Below, one piece after another: positions 8,930 to 17,681 of a stretch of 33,433 nt of DNA. The stretch is from assembly GCA_945890595.1 (NCBI GenBank), contig CAMDCQ010000003.1, positions 1-33,433 of the forward strand. The letters run 5' to 3'. Position numbers and translations under genes: made by a program. The stretch's first letter is position 1, and every line of letters begins with the position of its first letter. This stretch comes from Chitinophaga pinensis (GTDB taxonomy: Bacteria; Bacteroidota; Bacteroidia; NS11-12g; UBA9320). Under the pieces are notes generated by a model. It saw nothing but the letters and a program-made list of their open reading frames with translations. It was not told the DNA's origin and searched no databases.

Positions 8930-9492
8930 TTTATTAAGCTTCTTTTAAAATTCTCATTTCGTTGTCTTTCTTCTAATAAGGTTTTCATCATTCTCCTAGC
9001 TCTATTGAGGTGCCATCTACTTACTCCTTCAGATATTTTTAACAGTTTTGCAATTTCTTTATGCGAATACCCATCTATCACAAAAAGATTCAGTACATTT
9101 TTGTTAATGGCAGGTAATCGATGAAGAAGTTCTAGCACGTCACTTTCTTCTAAATTCTGTTCCCCCTCATTCAAAACAAGATTTTCATCTTCATCTAGGT
9201 CCTCCGTGACAACTATTTTGCGTTCATAACTGGCGTTTTTTCGATACTCATCTATGCTGGTATTTATCGCAATATTTCGTATCCATGTGGCCAAGGCAAA
9301 TTGGCTATCATAGTTATTAATACTTTTAAGCACCTTAAAAAATGAGGTATTTATAAGGTGACTAATCTGATTTTGGCTTGCAGAATACCGACTCGCAATA
9401 TTATGTAACAGTGGATAGAATGCCTTATATAATGCATTCTGAGACCTCCTATCTTTGCGAATACAGCCTGCTATAATTTCGTCTATTTGCAA
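8926..9492 (-). CDS. ECF-type RNA polymerase sigma factor
   Basis: 188 residues with the two domains of an extracytoplasmic-function sigma factor. Region 2 lies at about 10-85 (ALYKAFYPLLHNIASRY; FFKVLKSINNYDSQFALATWIRNIAINTSIDEYRK) and region 4 at about 125-178, with the helix-turn-helix LFVIDGYSHKEIAKLLKISEGVSRWHLNRARRMM. The frame opens just after an in-frame stop at 9501 and the only usable start is TTG at 9492; this gives the normal family N-terminus IDEIIAGC. An acidic linker (EDLDEDENLVLNEGEQNLEESDVLE) separates the domains. Its stop overlaps the start of the membrane protein downstream. Likely regulon unknown; by analogy with paired loci it answers an envelope signal. Confidence 0.92.
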   Translation of the reverse strand: MQIDEIIAGCIRKDRRSQNALYKAFYPLLHNIASRYSASQNQISHLINTSFFKVLKSINNYDSQFALATWIRNIAINTSIDEYRKNASYERKIVVTEDLDEDENLVLNEGEQNLEESDVLELLHRLPAINKNVLNLFVIDGYSHKEIAKLLKISEGVSRWHLNRARRMMKTLLEERQRNENFKRSLIK

Positions 9493-9538
9493 AACAAATT
9501 AGAAGACACATGATGTGCCTGCCTACTTAAATTTTTGA

Positions 9539-11491
9539 TTATTTGGATAAAAACAACTTTTTGGTTGTCATTTTGTCTCCCATTGATATCTGCACAAAAT
9601 AGATTCCATGTTTAAATCCGTTCATGTCAAGTTGGATGTGCGAATTAGAAGTGCTTATCCCGTCTTTACTCCCAAGCACCTCTTGACCATACGCATTTAA
9701 TACTTTAATCTCTATCGGTGCATTGATTATATTCGTTAAAGCAACCGTTACGATACCATTGGTAGGGTTAGGATACAGCACCACGTTAGTAGTTTTTTCA
9801 ATGCTCGAAACTCCTAACTCTTCCTGTGACAGGATATTAACTGTAAACCCGTCTTTTTTAAGAACTTCACCCTTAGAATTCATGCCAATAGAATCACAAA
9901 ACTGACTGTAACAAGAATTATCAAGATCAATAATTGTTAAGCAAAGTTCGTACTTTCCAAAGGCCGCATACTCGTGAGTTGGCTTTGCAGATGAACTTAT
10001 ATTTCCATCTCCAAAATCCCATATATACTGTGTTGAAGGAGTAGTGTTGGTACTATTATCTACCACATACATCGTATATGCTATATTTGTGTCTACTGCT
10101 ATATAATAGGATGCATTACAGTTAAACAGCGCCGGAATAGATACTGTTTTACACAGTGAATCACAAACTCGACCATAGGCATCTAAGACATATAAACAAA
10201 CAGTAAAGTCCCCGCTATACGTGTACTCATGATCCAACGAATTGCCATTGGTTGTATCTTTTGCCCCGTCCCCAAAACTCCATATACGAACAATTGTTGA
10301 GTCTGCATTGGTAGAATCTGTTAGGTAGATTTGCGCATACTCTCGTGTAAGCGAGAAATTAGGAGTTGGGCATGGCTCGTTATAAGGACATCCTGTAGAA
10401 GGCGAACTAAGTAAGTTAGCATAATCTACCCGTCCATAAATATTAAAATTATCCTGGTAGTCAGAAATGCTTGCATTTATTGCTAAGGTATCTGTCGTAC
10501 CCCAATAGTTGGAGGTCAGATCGATCCTTGTACTGCTTGTAGGGTTAGGATTTGAACCCGCAATGCGTACTTTTTTAGGCGTATTATCGAAATTATTATA
10601 ATGAATATTTAATATCGGATCGATGTAATTAGCGGTATATCGCTCAAGGCACAGTGCTGCAGAATAGGATCGCGTAGCGTCATAACCAACAGAGTCTAAA
10701 TTATTGTTTTTGAAATTAAACGTGTTTTGGATTTGACCATAGAAGCCCACCAAAATACCATATTTGATATCAATAAAATCATTACATAAGAGGTCTAAAT
10801 CCCCACGTTGTCCAAATCTGATTTCGTCTAAGTATTTAAAAGTGTTTCCTTTAGCATAGAATATACCTGTAATTTGCAAACCCCGGGCGTAGCTAACAGA
10901 GCTATTCAGCATGACCGTTTTTAAAGAATCTCCTGAAAGATATATTGCAGTTCCTTGGTGATATGACGTGCCTTTTACACCTTCTATTTCACAATTTAAA
11001 ATAGTTAGATTAGACTTATCGTAACCAATGTTGTAGGCATATATGCTATAGTATCCATTATAAACTCTCGAATTTTCTATTCTAAAATTGGTGCTTTGTA
11101 TGTCAAATATTTTGTTGGCTACACCGGTACCTTCTACATCAGCATATCGTATAATTGCTTCTCCACCTTTAGCTGCGTAGCGAATGCCACTTTTTTGTTT
11201 ATAGTTAATGATCAACCCTGAGACATGCACAATAGAATCTGCCTTGCCGAGGATGTTGAATGCTCCGTCAATATACAATGTGGTATAACCTCCTGCTCCG
11301 ATAATTTCTGCACCGGGCATAACTGTGACGGTAACTCCTGTATCAATATAAGTGTTTTGTGGCAGAGAATAAGGGCTTCCCGCTGCAGTCCATACTTGAT
11401 TGCTTAAGATAAGTGGTGAAACTGTAGTTTGTGAAAACGAATAACTAAGTGAAAAAAAAGAAAATAAAAAGGTAAGTAATCTATAATTCAT
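9539..11491 (-). CDS. Secreted beta-helix and PKD-domain protein with type IX sorting domain
   Basis: 650 residues, signal peptide ending SYSFSQ21. Residues about 30-345 have short repeating strands with Asn/Gly turns (for example FRIENSRVYNGYYSIYA, LTILNCEIEGVKG, NFKNNNLDSVG, SNYWGTTD), consistent with a right-handed parallel beta-helix. Two PKD-like domains follow, at about 375-450 (RIWSFGDGAKDTT ... HEYTYSGDFTVCLYV) and 455-535 (YIWDFGDGNISSS ... HEYAAFGKYELCLTI); each carries the WxFGDG signature. The last ~80 residues (VVLYPNPTNGIVTV ... GIYFVQISMGDKMTTKKLFL) are a T9SS type A sorting domain. It has no catalytic motif and is probably a surface or matrix protein. It begins upstream of nothing clearly linked, although the sigma factor gene is 46 bases downstream on the same strand and could share the transcript. 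Confidence 0.85.
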   Translation of the reverse strand: MNYRLLTFLFSFFSLSYSFSQTTVSPLILSNQVWTAAGSPYSLPQNTYIDTGVTVTVMPGAEIIGAGGYTTLYIDGAFNILGKADSIVHVSGLIINYKQKSGIRYAAKGGEAIIRYADVEGTGVANKIFDIQSTNFRIENSRVYNGYYSIYAYNIGYDKSNLTILNCEIEGVKGTSYHQGTAIYLSGDSLKTVMLNSSVSYARGLQITGIFYAKGNTFKYLDEIRFGQRGDLDLLCNDFIDIKYGILVGFYGQIQNTFNFKNNNLDSVGYDATRSYSAALCLERYTANYIDPILNIHYNNFDNTPKKVRIAGSNPNPTSSTRIDLTSNYWGTTDTLAINASISDYQDNFNIYGRVDYANLLSSPSTGCPYNEPCPTPNFSLTREYAQIYLTDSTNADSTIVRIWSFGDGAKDTTNGNSLDHEYTYSGDFTVCLYVLDAYGRVCDSLCKTVSIPALFNCNASYYIAVDTNIAYTMYVVDNSTNTTPSTQYIWDFGDGNISSSAKPTHEYAAFGKYELCLTIIDLDNSCYSQFCDSIGMNSKGEVLKKDGFTVNILSQEELGVSSIEKTTNVVLYPNPTNGIVTVALTNIINAPIEIKVLNAYGQEVLGSKDGISTSNSHIQLDMNGFKHGIYFVQISMGDKMTTKKLFLSK

Positions 11492-11587
11492 ATTTGATGG
11501 TTGTGTACTCCTATATACGCAAGCTGTACCTGTGATGTTAGGGAATAAATAAAGAAAAAATGAATTGAACGCTTAAACTTCGTAATT

Positions 11588-13813
11588 TTAGGCTTTCGCT
11601 AATCCACCTAAAATACCATTTAAGGTTTCTGATGGACGCATTATACGGCTTGTTTTAGCCTCGTCTGGCAAGTAGTACCCTCCAATATCTGCTGGCTTTC
11701 CTTGTACCGCAATCAATTCTTCATTAATTCGAGCTTCATTACTGCCTAAAAGTTCTGCTATAGGTCCAAACTTAGCACGTAACTCAGCATCTGCATCTTG
11801 GTTAGCCAACGCTTCTGCCCAATACATTGCTAAATAAAAATGAGAGCCTCTATTGTCTATTCCTCCAACAGCTCGTGCAGGAGATTTATCATTTTCTAAA
11901 AACTTCTCTGTTGCAGCATCTAATGCGTCTGCCAAAACCTTAGCTTTCGGATTATCATAACGCTCGCTTAAATGCTCTAAACTTACGGCTAAAGCCAAAA
12001 ACTCACCCAATGAATCCCATCGTAAATAGTTTTCGTCTACCAATTGCTCCACATGCTTTGGTGCGCTTCCTCCAGCACCTGTTTCAAACAATCCACCACC
12101 ATTCATGAGCGGCACTATACTTAGCATTTTAGCACTGGTACCTAACTCTAGTATGGGGAATAGATCTGTTAAATAATCCCTTAACACATTTCCCGTTACA
12201 GAGATTGTTTCTAACCCGTTTTTTACTCTTTCTAACGTATAATGAGTAGCTTTCTCAGGGCTCATAATCAGTATTTCGCATCCGGTAGTATCGTAATCTT
12301 TTAGATACATATTTACTTTTTTGATAACCTCTGCATCATGCGCTCTTTCTTCATCAAGCCAAAACACAATAGGTGACCCTGTAGCCTTTGCTCTATTTAC
12401 CGCCAATTTAACCCAGTCTTGAATAGGTGCATCTTTTACCTGACACATGCGCCAAATATCTCCAGCCTCCACCTTATGGCTTAATAAAATGTTGCCATTA
12501 CTATCTATTACGTCTACTTTACCTTCTTTTTCTATTTCAAAGGTCTTATCATGACTGCCATACTCTTCTGCTTTTTGCGCCATTAATCCTACGTTAGGCA
12601 CTGTGCCCATAGTAGTAGGATCAAAAGCACCATTCGCTTTACAAAAATCAATGGTCGCACTAAATACAGATGCATAACTGCTGTCTGGAATAACGGCATT
12701 GGTATCTCGTTCTTTGCCGGCATAATCCCATACCCTGCCACCGTTTCGAATCATGGCAGGCATACTCGCATCTATAATCACATCACTAGGTACGTGAAGA
12801 TTTGTAATTCCCTTATCGCTATTCACCATACTTAAATCAGGCTGCTTTTCCATTACATCTGCTATATCTGCAAGTATTTCCTCTTTTTTGGTAGATTCTA
12901 GCTCATCTAACTTGGCTAGTAAGTTTCCAAAACCATTACTCAAATTAACGCCCAACTGCTCGAAAACAGCTTCGTGTTTTTGGTACAACTCATCAAAATA
13001 AACGCGAACGGCATGCCCAAATATGATAGGGTCTGAAACCTTCATCATCGTTGCTTTCATGTGCAATGAATAAAGCGTTCCGTCTTTCTTGGTATCTTCA
13101 ATAGTCCCTTGTAAGAATGAAAGCAACGCTTTCTTACTTGTAAAAGTTGCATCTATAATCTCGCCAGCCAATAATTTACTTGCGCTTTTTAGTTCTGTAA
13201 GATTCCCAACCTCGTCTGTATGTACAATAGTATAAGTAGTTGGTTCTGCAATCGTAACCGATGTTTCGTTGTTTCTGAAATCTCCATGCTGCATCGTGCT
13301 TACTTTGGTTTTGCTATCTGCAAACCATTTACCCATACGATGTGGATTTTTCTTTGCGTAATTTTTTACTGCTTTTGGAGCTCTACGATCTGAATTACCC
13401 TCACGTAAAACAGGATTTACTGCGCTACCCTTTGTCCTGCCGTATCGCACAGCTATTTCTTTTTCTTCATCCGTTATCGGATTATCCGGATAGTTAGGGA
13501 TTTTATATCCTTTAGCTTGTAATTCTACAATGGTATCTTTAAGCTGAGGAACAGATGCTGATATATTAGGAAGCTTAATAATATTGGCTTCCGGTTTAGT
13601 AGCTAATTCTCCCAGTTCTGCCAAATGATCACCCACACGTTGCTCAGGTTCCAAATATTCAGGGAACTGACTCAAAACACGACCCGCAAGTGAAATATCT
13701 CTTGTTTCCACCTTCACCCCTGCCGCAGTCGTAAATGCTTGTACAATGGGTAAAAAAGAAAATGTCGCTAACATTGGAGCTTCGTCGGTCTTGGTATAGA
13801 TTATTTTTGGCAT
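11588..13813 (-). CDS. icd: NADP-dependent isocitrate dehydrogenase, monomeric type
   Basis: Oxidatively decarboxylates isocitrate to 2-oxoglutarate with NADP+ in the citric acid cycle. The 741-residue length and the N-terminus (KIIYTKTDEAPMLATFSFLP) mark the large monomeric IDH, which is unrelated in layout to the ~400-residue homodimeric enzyme. Other family blocks: YPDNPITDEEKEIAVRYG, VNPVLREGNSDRRAPKAVKNYAKKNPHRMG, HLSERYDNPKAKVLA and the C-terminal DIGGYYLPDEAKTSRIMRPSETLN. The ATG at 13813 is the first in frame and lies 25 bases after a well-spaced promoter. Ends 97 bases upstream of the secreted protein gene; single-gene unit. Confidence 0.97.
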   Translation of the reverse strand: MPKIIYTKTDEAPMLATFSFLPIVQAFTTAAGVKVETRDISLAGRVLSQFPEYLEPEQRVGDHLAELGELATKPEANIIKLPNISASVPQLKDTIVELQAKGYKIPNYPDNPITDEEKEIAVRYGRTKGSAVNPVLREGNSDRRAPKAVKNYAKKNPHRMGKWFADSKTKVSTMQHGDFRNNETSVTIAEPTTYTIVHTDEVGNLTELKSASKLLAGEIIDATFTSKKALLSFLQGTIEDTKKDGTLYSLHMKATMMKVSDPIIFGHAVRVYFDELYQKHEAVFEQLGVNLSNGFGNLLAKLDELESTKKEEILADIADVMEKQPDLSMVNSDKGITNLHVPSDVIIDASMPAMIRNGGRVWDYAGKERDTNAVIPDSSYASVFSATIDFCKANGAFDPTTMGTVPNVGLMAQKAEEYGSHDKTFEIEKEGKVDVIDSNGNILLSHKVEAGDIWRMCQVKDAPIQDWVKLAVNRAKATGSPIVFWLDEERAHDAEVIKKVNMYLKDYDTTGCEILIMSPEKATHYTLERVKNGLETISVTGNVLRDYLTDLFPILELGTSAKMLSIVPLMNGGGLFETGAGGSAPKHVEQLVDENYLRWDSLGEFLALAVSLEHLSERYDNPKAKVLADALDAATEKFLENDKSPARAVGGIDNRGSHFYLAMYWAEALANQDADAELRAKFGPIAELLGSNEARINEELIAVQGKPADIGGYYLPDEAKTSRIMRPSETLNGILGGLAKA

Positions 13814-13838
13814 GATTAAATACGTTTTTAAATGGGTG

Positions 13839-13870
13839 CAAAGGTATTAGTTTTTGCAAAAGAGAACAAA
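13839..13870 (-). promoter_or_regulatory. Promoter of icd (-33 TTTG, N20, -7 TACCTTTG)
   Basis: TTTG (13870-13867), 20 bases, then TACCTTTG (13846-13839) on the minus strand. This is the best two-part match to the Bacteroidota promoter consensus in the window. Transcription should begin near 13833, giving a leader of about 20 bases. Confidence 0.7.
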
Positions 13871-13942
13871 GTGTAACACTATTGTATCCCTAAAACGCTA
13901 TTATGGAATCTATCTATGCTTAAGTTACGGCATACTCAAAAA

Positions 13943-13950
13943 TATCTTTG
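13943..13950 (+). promoter_or_regulatory. -7 box TATCTTTG upstream of the TPP riboswitch
   Basis: Exact TAnnTTTG match about 45 bases upstream of the riboswitch aptamer and pointing towards the receptor gene. No convincing -33 TTTG is seen at the right distance. The implied leader of about 200 bases is long for this genome and is filled by the aptamer and its expression platform. Confidence 0.5.
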
Positions 13951-13996
13951 TACTGTAATAGCTAAAAAACAACTTGTTCATATACATTTGCTCCAA

Positions 13997-14098
13997 CAAA
14001 GGGGTGCTTTGCAGACCACAATTTCTGCATTGCTGAGATGATACCCACGATTCGCTTCTGCGAACGAAACCTGATGCAGATAATGCTGCCGTAGGGAA
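13997..14098 (+). promoter_or_regulatory. TPP (THI-box) riboswitch aptamer
   Basis: All conserved THI-box segments appear in order: GGGGTGC (14001-14007), CTGAGA (14033-14038), ATACCC (14041-14046, closing P2 with the first segment), and ACCTGAT, then ATAATG and GTAGGGAA (14069-14098). Supporting helices are visible: P3 TGCAGA/TCTGCA (14010-14015 with 14024-14029), an extra hairpin TTCGC/GCGAA (14051-14065) and P5 GCAG/CTGC around ATAATG. The closing P1 helix is not obvious. The element lies in the leader of the downstream TonB-dependent receptor. TPP binding is expected to lower expression, as for other THI-box genes. Conservation of the segments makes the call firm; the regulatory sign is inferred from the family. 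Confidence 0.92.
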
Positions 14099-14126
14099 TA
14101 AAAGATAGTAAGGTATCTCTCAACAC

Positions 14127-14154
14127 TCCTGTAATTTTAAAATAAAACACAGGA
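14127..14154 (+). promoter_or_regulatory. Hairpin covering the start region of the receptor gene (riboswitch expression platform)
   Basis: TCCTGT (14127-14132) can pair with ACAGGA (14149-14154), which ends directly before the ATG at 14155, leaving a 16-base A/T-rich loop. The paired 3' arm contains AGGA, the only Shine-Dalgarno-like site here. The CTCTC just upstream (about 14116-14121) could instead pair with AGGGA of the aptamer's last segment (14093-14097), giving a switch. The pairing is directly visible; the switching role is inference. Confidence 0.5.
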
Positions 14155-16641
14155 ATGAAAAAACAATCAAGTATAAGCCGCCAGGTAGCTTCTTTACTCT
14201 CACTATTTGTGATATCTACCACGATATGCTCTGGGCAAAACACCTTCAATGCTCAACTAAAAAATGCAAGTAGCTATGAGCCTATAGCCTCTGCATTTAT
14301 TAGGTTAAGTAACAAGCAAAAAACATTTACCGCCTACTCTACCGAAAATGGCTCCATCTACATAGAAAATATTCCATCGGGAAAGTACCAAGCAGCAATA
14401 ACCCATGTAGGATATAAAACATTCGTTGATTCTTGCGTGGTCTATGTTAATGCACAAAAAAGTCCCGAGAAGATTTTCTTTTTATTGCCCGATATGGCAT
14501 TTTTAGATGCGGCAGTTATTACGACCGTACGTGCAAAAAATACTACCCCATCCACATTTACAAATATCAAAAAGGAAGAAATAGAAATGATGGATCAAAG
14601 TAAAGACTTCCCATTTTTACTTAATATGACGCCAAGTACCGTCATATCTTCAGACGCTGGAAATGGCGTGGGTTATACTGGAATTCGTATACGTGGCATT
14701 GATCCTACGCGCGTAAATATTACGGTGAATGGAATACCTATAAACGATGCCGAAAGCCAAGGAATGTACTGGGTAAATATGCCAGATCTTGCTACCTCCA
14801 CTGAAAGTGTACAGATACAACGAGGAGTGGGCACAAGCACAAATGGAGCCGCCGCTTTTGGCGCAAGTGTAAATATTCGCACAAATGAATTACCCAAAGA
14901 AACATCCACGCAAACAAGCTTTGGAGTGGGGAGTTTCAATACTCAACGGTTTTCTCTGCTCCACAACACAGGTAGATTAAAAAATAATTGGGCGTTTCAA
15001 CTCAGAGGCAGCTTGATACAAAGTGATGGATACATAGACCGTGCAAGTTCAGATTTAAGATCTGCTAACTTGGTAGCTGCTAAATATTGGGATAAATCTG
15101 TTTTCAAAACCAATATCCTCCTTGGTAGTGAGCGCACGTATCAAGCGTGGTGGGGCGTACCTCAGACTGTTTATAAGGGAGATATAGCAGGCGAAAACAG
15201 GTACATCAATCAACTGGCTATAGGTGGGGATGATCTTCAAAACTTACAAGAAAGTAATAGCAAAACCTATAATTACTACACCTATGAAAATGAGGTAGAT
15301 CGCTATACACAAAATCACTATCAGTTTTTCTTTGACCACGAATTCAGTAGCTTTTTAAAGCTAAATACAGCGGCGTATATAACGACAGGTAAAGGATACT
15401 TTGAGCAATTTAAAGCCCAAGAAACACTTGCTGATTACGGTATTGGAAGCCTACAACCAACCGGCGACACTTCCTTCGTAGGTGATGTGATACGCAGAAG
15501 ATGGTTAGATAATACGCTAGTAGGAACCATTGCTAATGTGACCTATAATCGAAATAAATTTGAAACGATAATTGGCGGCGGGTTGAGCAGCTACAATGGA
15601 CGTCATTTTGGAGAAGCTATCGCTACCCAATTTACGGATTATGAAGCCATCAATGCTATATATTATGACAACAACGCGACCAAAATAGATGGGAATTTCT
15701 ACGTTCGTCAGTCTTATAACTACAATAACTTAATTCCTTATATCGACTTACAATACCGCACGGTAAATTATCAATTTGAGGGTTTAGACGACAGTCTTAA
15801 CCTTGCTCCGCAAGAAGTAAATTTTTTGTTCTTTAATCCTAAAATAGGTATTACCTACCTCCTTAAAAACAACACCTTTTACGGCGTATTTGCCGTAGGT
15901 AACAGAGAGCCGGTTCGCGATGATTTTAGAGACAATAAAACCAGTACTAGGCCCTTGCCTGAAACTATGGAAAATATAGAAGTAGGATATAGATATGCGA
16001 ACAAAAGAAAGCAGCTGAATGTAAATTTTTATAGCATGCAGTACACTAATCAATTGGTGCTAACAGGAGCAGTAAATAATGTGGGGCAAGCTATTCGTAC
16101 CAACGTAAAAAACAGCTATCGTAGTGGAATAGAATTTGATTTTCAATACCCTATTACTAAAAAATTACAAGGCGGAGGAAATATGACACTATCAGAAAAT
16201 AAAATTCAGGACTTTACGCAGTACACAGATGACTGGGATAACTGGCCCACACAGATTAGTGAGCAATTTGTAAATACCGATATAGCCTTCTCTCCGAACA
16301 CCATCGCTGCAGCTCTTTTGAGCTATAAAGCAAACGCCTTTTTTACGTTAAATGCTAGTGGCAAGTATGTCGGCAAACAATATTTGGACAATACTCAAAA
16401 TGATATGCGAAGCTTGGATGCTTTCACCAATGTAGATTGTAGTATTAACTACGCCCATGCCGAATTAAAAAGCGCTAAAACCATTAATGTCGGACTGCAC
16501 TTAAACAATGTCCTTAACCAATTTTATGCCCCTAATGGATATACCTTTAGTGGGTATTTAGGTGGTGACAGACAGGATTTTAATTATGTATACCCTATGG
16601 CTGGGTTTAATTGGATGATGAAGGTGAATGTCCTCTTTTAA
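14155..16641 (+). CDS. TonB-dependent outer-membrane receptor, probable thiamine transporter
   Basis: 828 residues with a signal peptide (to about SGQ27). An N-terminal carboxypeptidase-regulatory-like domain (28-115) precedes the plug (about 120-250), which has GIRIRGIDPTRVNITVNGIPINDAESQGMYWVNMP and the segment IQRGVGTSTNGAAAFGASVNI. The rest is a 22-strand-type barrel ending in aromatic-rich strands (GFNWMMKVNVLF). Receptors of this family take up scarce ligands using TonB energy. The substrate is assigned from its leader: a TPP riboswitch directly upstream, the known control of OMR1-type thiamine or thiamine-precursor receptors in Bacteroidota. No pnuT or thiamine kinase gene is adjacent; the next gene is on the other strand. 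A vitamin substrate is inferred, with the riboswitch as the basis. Confidence 0.9.
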   Translation: MKKQSSISRQVASLLSLFVISTTICSGQNTFNAQLKNASSYEPIASAFIRLSNKQKTFTAYSTENGSIYIENIPSGKYQAAITHVGYKTFVDSCVVYVNAQKSPEKIFFLLPDMAFLDAAVITTVRAKNTTPSTFTNIKKEEIEMMDQSKDFPFLLNMTPSTVISSDAGNGVGYTGIRIRGIDPTRVNITVNGIPINDAESQGMYWVNMPDLATSTESVQIQRGVGTSTNGAAAFGASVNIRTNELPKETSTQTSFGVGSFNTQRFSLLHNTGRLKNNWAFQLRGSLIQSDGYIDRASSDLRSANLVAAKYWDKSVFKTNILLGSERTYQAWWGVPQTVYKGDIAGENRYINQLAIGGDDLQNLQESNSKTYNYYTYENEVDRYTQNHYQFFFDHEFSSFLKLNTAAYITTGKGYFEQFKAQETLADYGIGSLQPTGDTSFVGDVIRRRWLDNTLVGTIANVTYNRNKFETIIGGGLSSYNGRHFGEAIATQFTDYEAINAIYYDNNATKIDGNFYVRQSYNYNNLIPYIDLQYRTVNYQFEGLDDSLNLAPQEVNFLFFNPKIGITYLLKNNTFYGVFAVGNREPVRDDFRDNKTSTRPLPETMENIEVGYRYANKRKQLNVNFYSMQYTNQLVLTGAVNNVGQAIRTNVKNSYRSGIEFDFQYPITKKLQGGGNMTLSENKIQDFTQYTDDWDNWPTQISEQFVNTDIAFSPNTIAAALLSYKANAFFTLNASGKYVGKQYLDNTQNDMRSLDAFTNVDCSINYAHAELKSAKTINVGLHLNNVLNQFYAPNGYTFSGYLGGDRQDFNYVYPMAGFNWMMKVNVLF

Positions 16642-16677
16642 GCACTGGTAATAGGTCATGGATTTTATGGTAATTTT

Positions 16678-17349
16678 CTACTTTAGTATAGATTCCCCAT
16701 TTAAGTCTGTTGTTAATATGTCACTCATATAGTCGAAGAACGGTCTTATCGCCACAAAAGTCTTCATGACTTCTTCTGTAAACGACGGATCAAGCACTTC
16801 TATGTCTGTAAAACTTCTAAACGCATAGAATTGCTTCATTTGAATCCATTTAATATGAGGATGCTCTTTGTCAAAGTCCCGCGGCGCAGTTGCTACTCTA
16901 TCTCCTCTTAGCTCGTCAAAATACAGTTTAAATGTTTTATCCGAAGTGATTTGAGTAATGATAGATTGATCCATTTCAAATTCCTTTCGTATTCTGAATA
17001 AATCCTCTTTCGAGGGATCATAGAATCCGCCTCCAACAACGGTTTGATTCCCTGGTTGAATACTCATGTAATAACTACCTCTCCGTGAATCCCCTAAACG
17101 CGTGTAATAGCCACTGAAGTTGGTTTTATAAGGCGATTTGTTGCTGCTAAATCGTACATCACGATTAATTCTAAAAATCTTTGAATTCTCAATTTTATCC
17201 ACCACATCTAACTGACTATGGACTTCTTTTATCAATGCTAAAACCTGACTTCTTGAGAGATCGTAGTTTTTTTTGTGCAGGGTAAACCATTCGCGCGTGT
17301 TATTGGCGGCAAGGTCATTTAAAAATGAAAATGTAGTCTGAGATAACAT
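16678..17349 (-). CDS. DUF2461 domain protein
   Basis: 223 residues, soluble, no signal peptide. It matches the DUF2461 (TIGR02453) family: N-terminal FSFLNDLAANNTREWFTLHKKNY, the central signature FRINRDVRFSSNKSPYKTNFSGYY, a GSYYMSIQPGNQTVVGGGFYDP block and a C-terminal RSFTDIEVLDPSFTEEVMKTF. The family is widespread in bacteria and some eukaryotes and has no known activity. It lies between the convergent TonB receptor (36 bases) and, upstream, the terminator of the small lipoprotein gene, so it is probably a separate transcript. Start ATG at 17349 opens with the family N-terminus. Confidence 0.9.
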   Translation of the reverse strand: MLSQTTFSFLNDLAANNTREWFTLHKKNYDLSRSQVLALIKEVHSQLDVVDKIENSKIFRINRDVRFSSNKSPYKTNFSGYYTRLGDSRRGSYYMSIQPGNQTVVGGGFYDPSKEDLFRIRKEFEMDQSIITQITSDKTFKLYFDELRGDRVATAPRDFDKEHPHIKWIQMKQFYAFRSFTDIEVLDPSFTEEVMKTFVAIRPFFDYMSDILTTDLNGESILK

Positions 17350-17407
17350 AAATGATTCGTAATATGGGTTATAAATTTAATTTAGCCTAGTTCATTAAAG
17401 CACAAAA

Positions 17408-17437
17408 AAAACGCCCCCAATAATTTGAGGACGTTTT
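17408..17437 (-). terminator. Intrinsic terminator of the small lipoprotein gene
   Basis: Read on the minus strand, AAAACGTCCTC pairs with GGGGGCGTTTT (11 pairs, two of them G-U) around an 8-base loop and is followed by a T run (17408 down to 17401). It lies 20 bases after the lipoprotein stop. On the plus strand it is also followed by T8, so it may stop both directions. Confidence 0.8.
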
Positions 17438-17456
17438 AATTTTTTTTAGGACAGAA

Positions 17457-17681
17457 CTATTCAGCTACTGTAGCAGATGTATCCGCAGTTGCTGTAGTGT
17501 CAGCTGCCATAGCCGCTGCTTCAGCTGCTGCCATAGAATCTGCAGTTGCTGCTGCTGCAAGAGAATCTGCAGTTGCTGCCGCTGCTGCTTCTGCAGCACC
17601 ATTGTCAGATTGAGAACAAGAAGTAAGTGTGATAGCTGCAACAGCTACAACTAAAACTAATGCATTTCTAAGTTGTTTCAT
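17457..17681 (-). CDS. Small alanine-rich lipoprotein
   Basis: 74 residues. The signal MKQLRNALVLVVAVAAITLTSC22 has a clear lipobox, and residues 23-74 are almost wholly Ala, Thr, Asp and Ser with internal repeats ATADSLAAAATADSMAAAEAAA. The mature part would form a short acidic Ala-rich helix or a disordered tail. It is followed by a strong intrinsic terminator and preceded by a possible promoter (CATATTTG at 17719-17712, one mismatch to TAnnTTTG). A strong terminator and a separate transcript suggest a highly expressed small envelope protein. No family beyond 'Ala-rich lipoprotein' is recognised; function unknown. Confidence 0.8.
   Translation of the reverse strand: MKQLRNALVLVVAVAAITLTSCSQSDNGAAEAAAAATADSLAAAATADSMAAAEAAAMAADTTATADTSATVAE

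Noticed and set aside
13962..14249. Minus-strand 95-residue frame across the receptor leader
   Set aside because: It runs opposite the riboswitch and the receptor signal peptide; the conserved THI-box segments explain the sequence.
17457..17600. Tandem repeats in the small lipoprotein gene as a CRISPR or satellite array
   Set aside because: The repeats are in frame Ala/Thr codon runs of a clear lipoprotein gene; spacing and unit length do not fit a CRISPR array.
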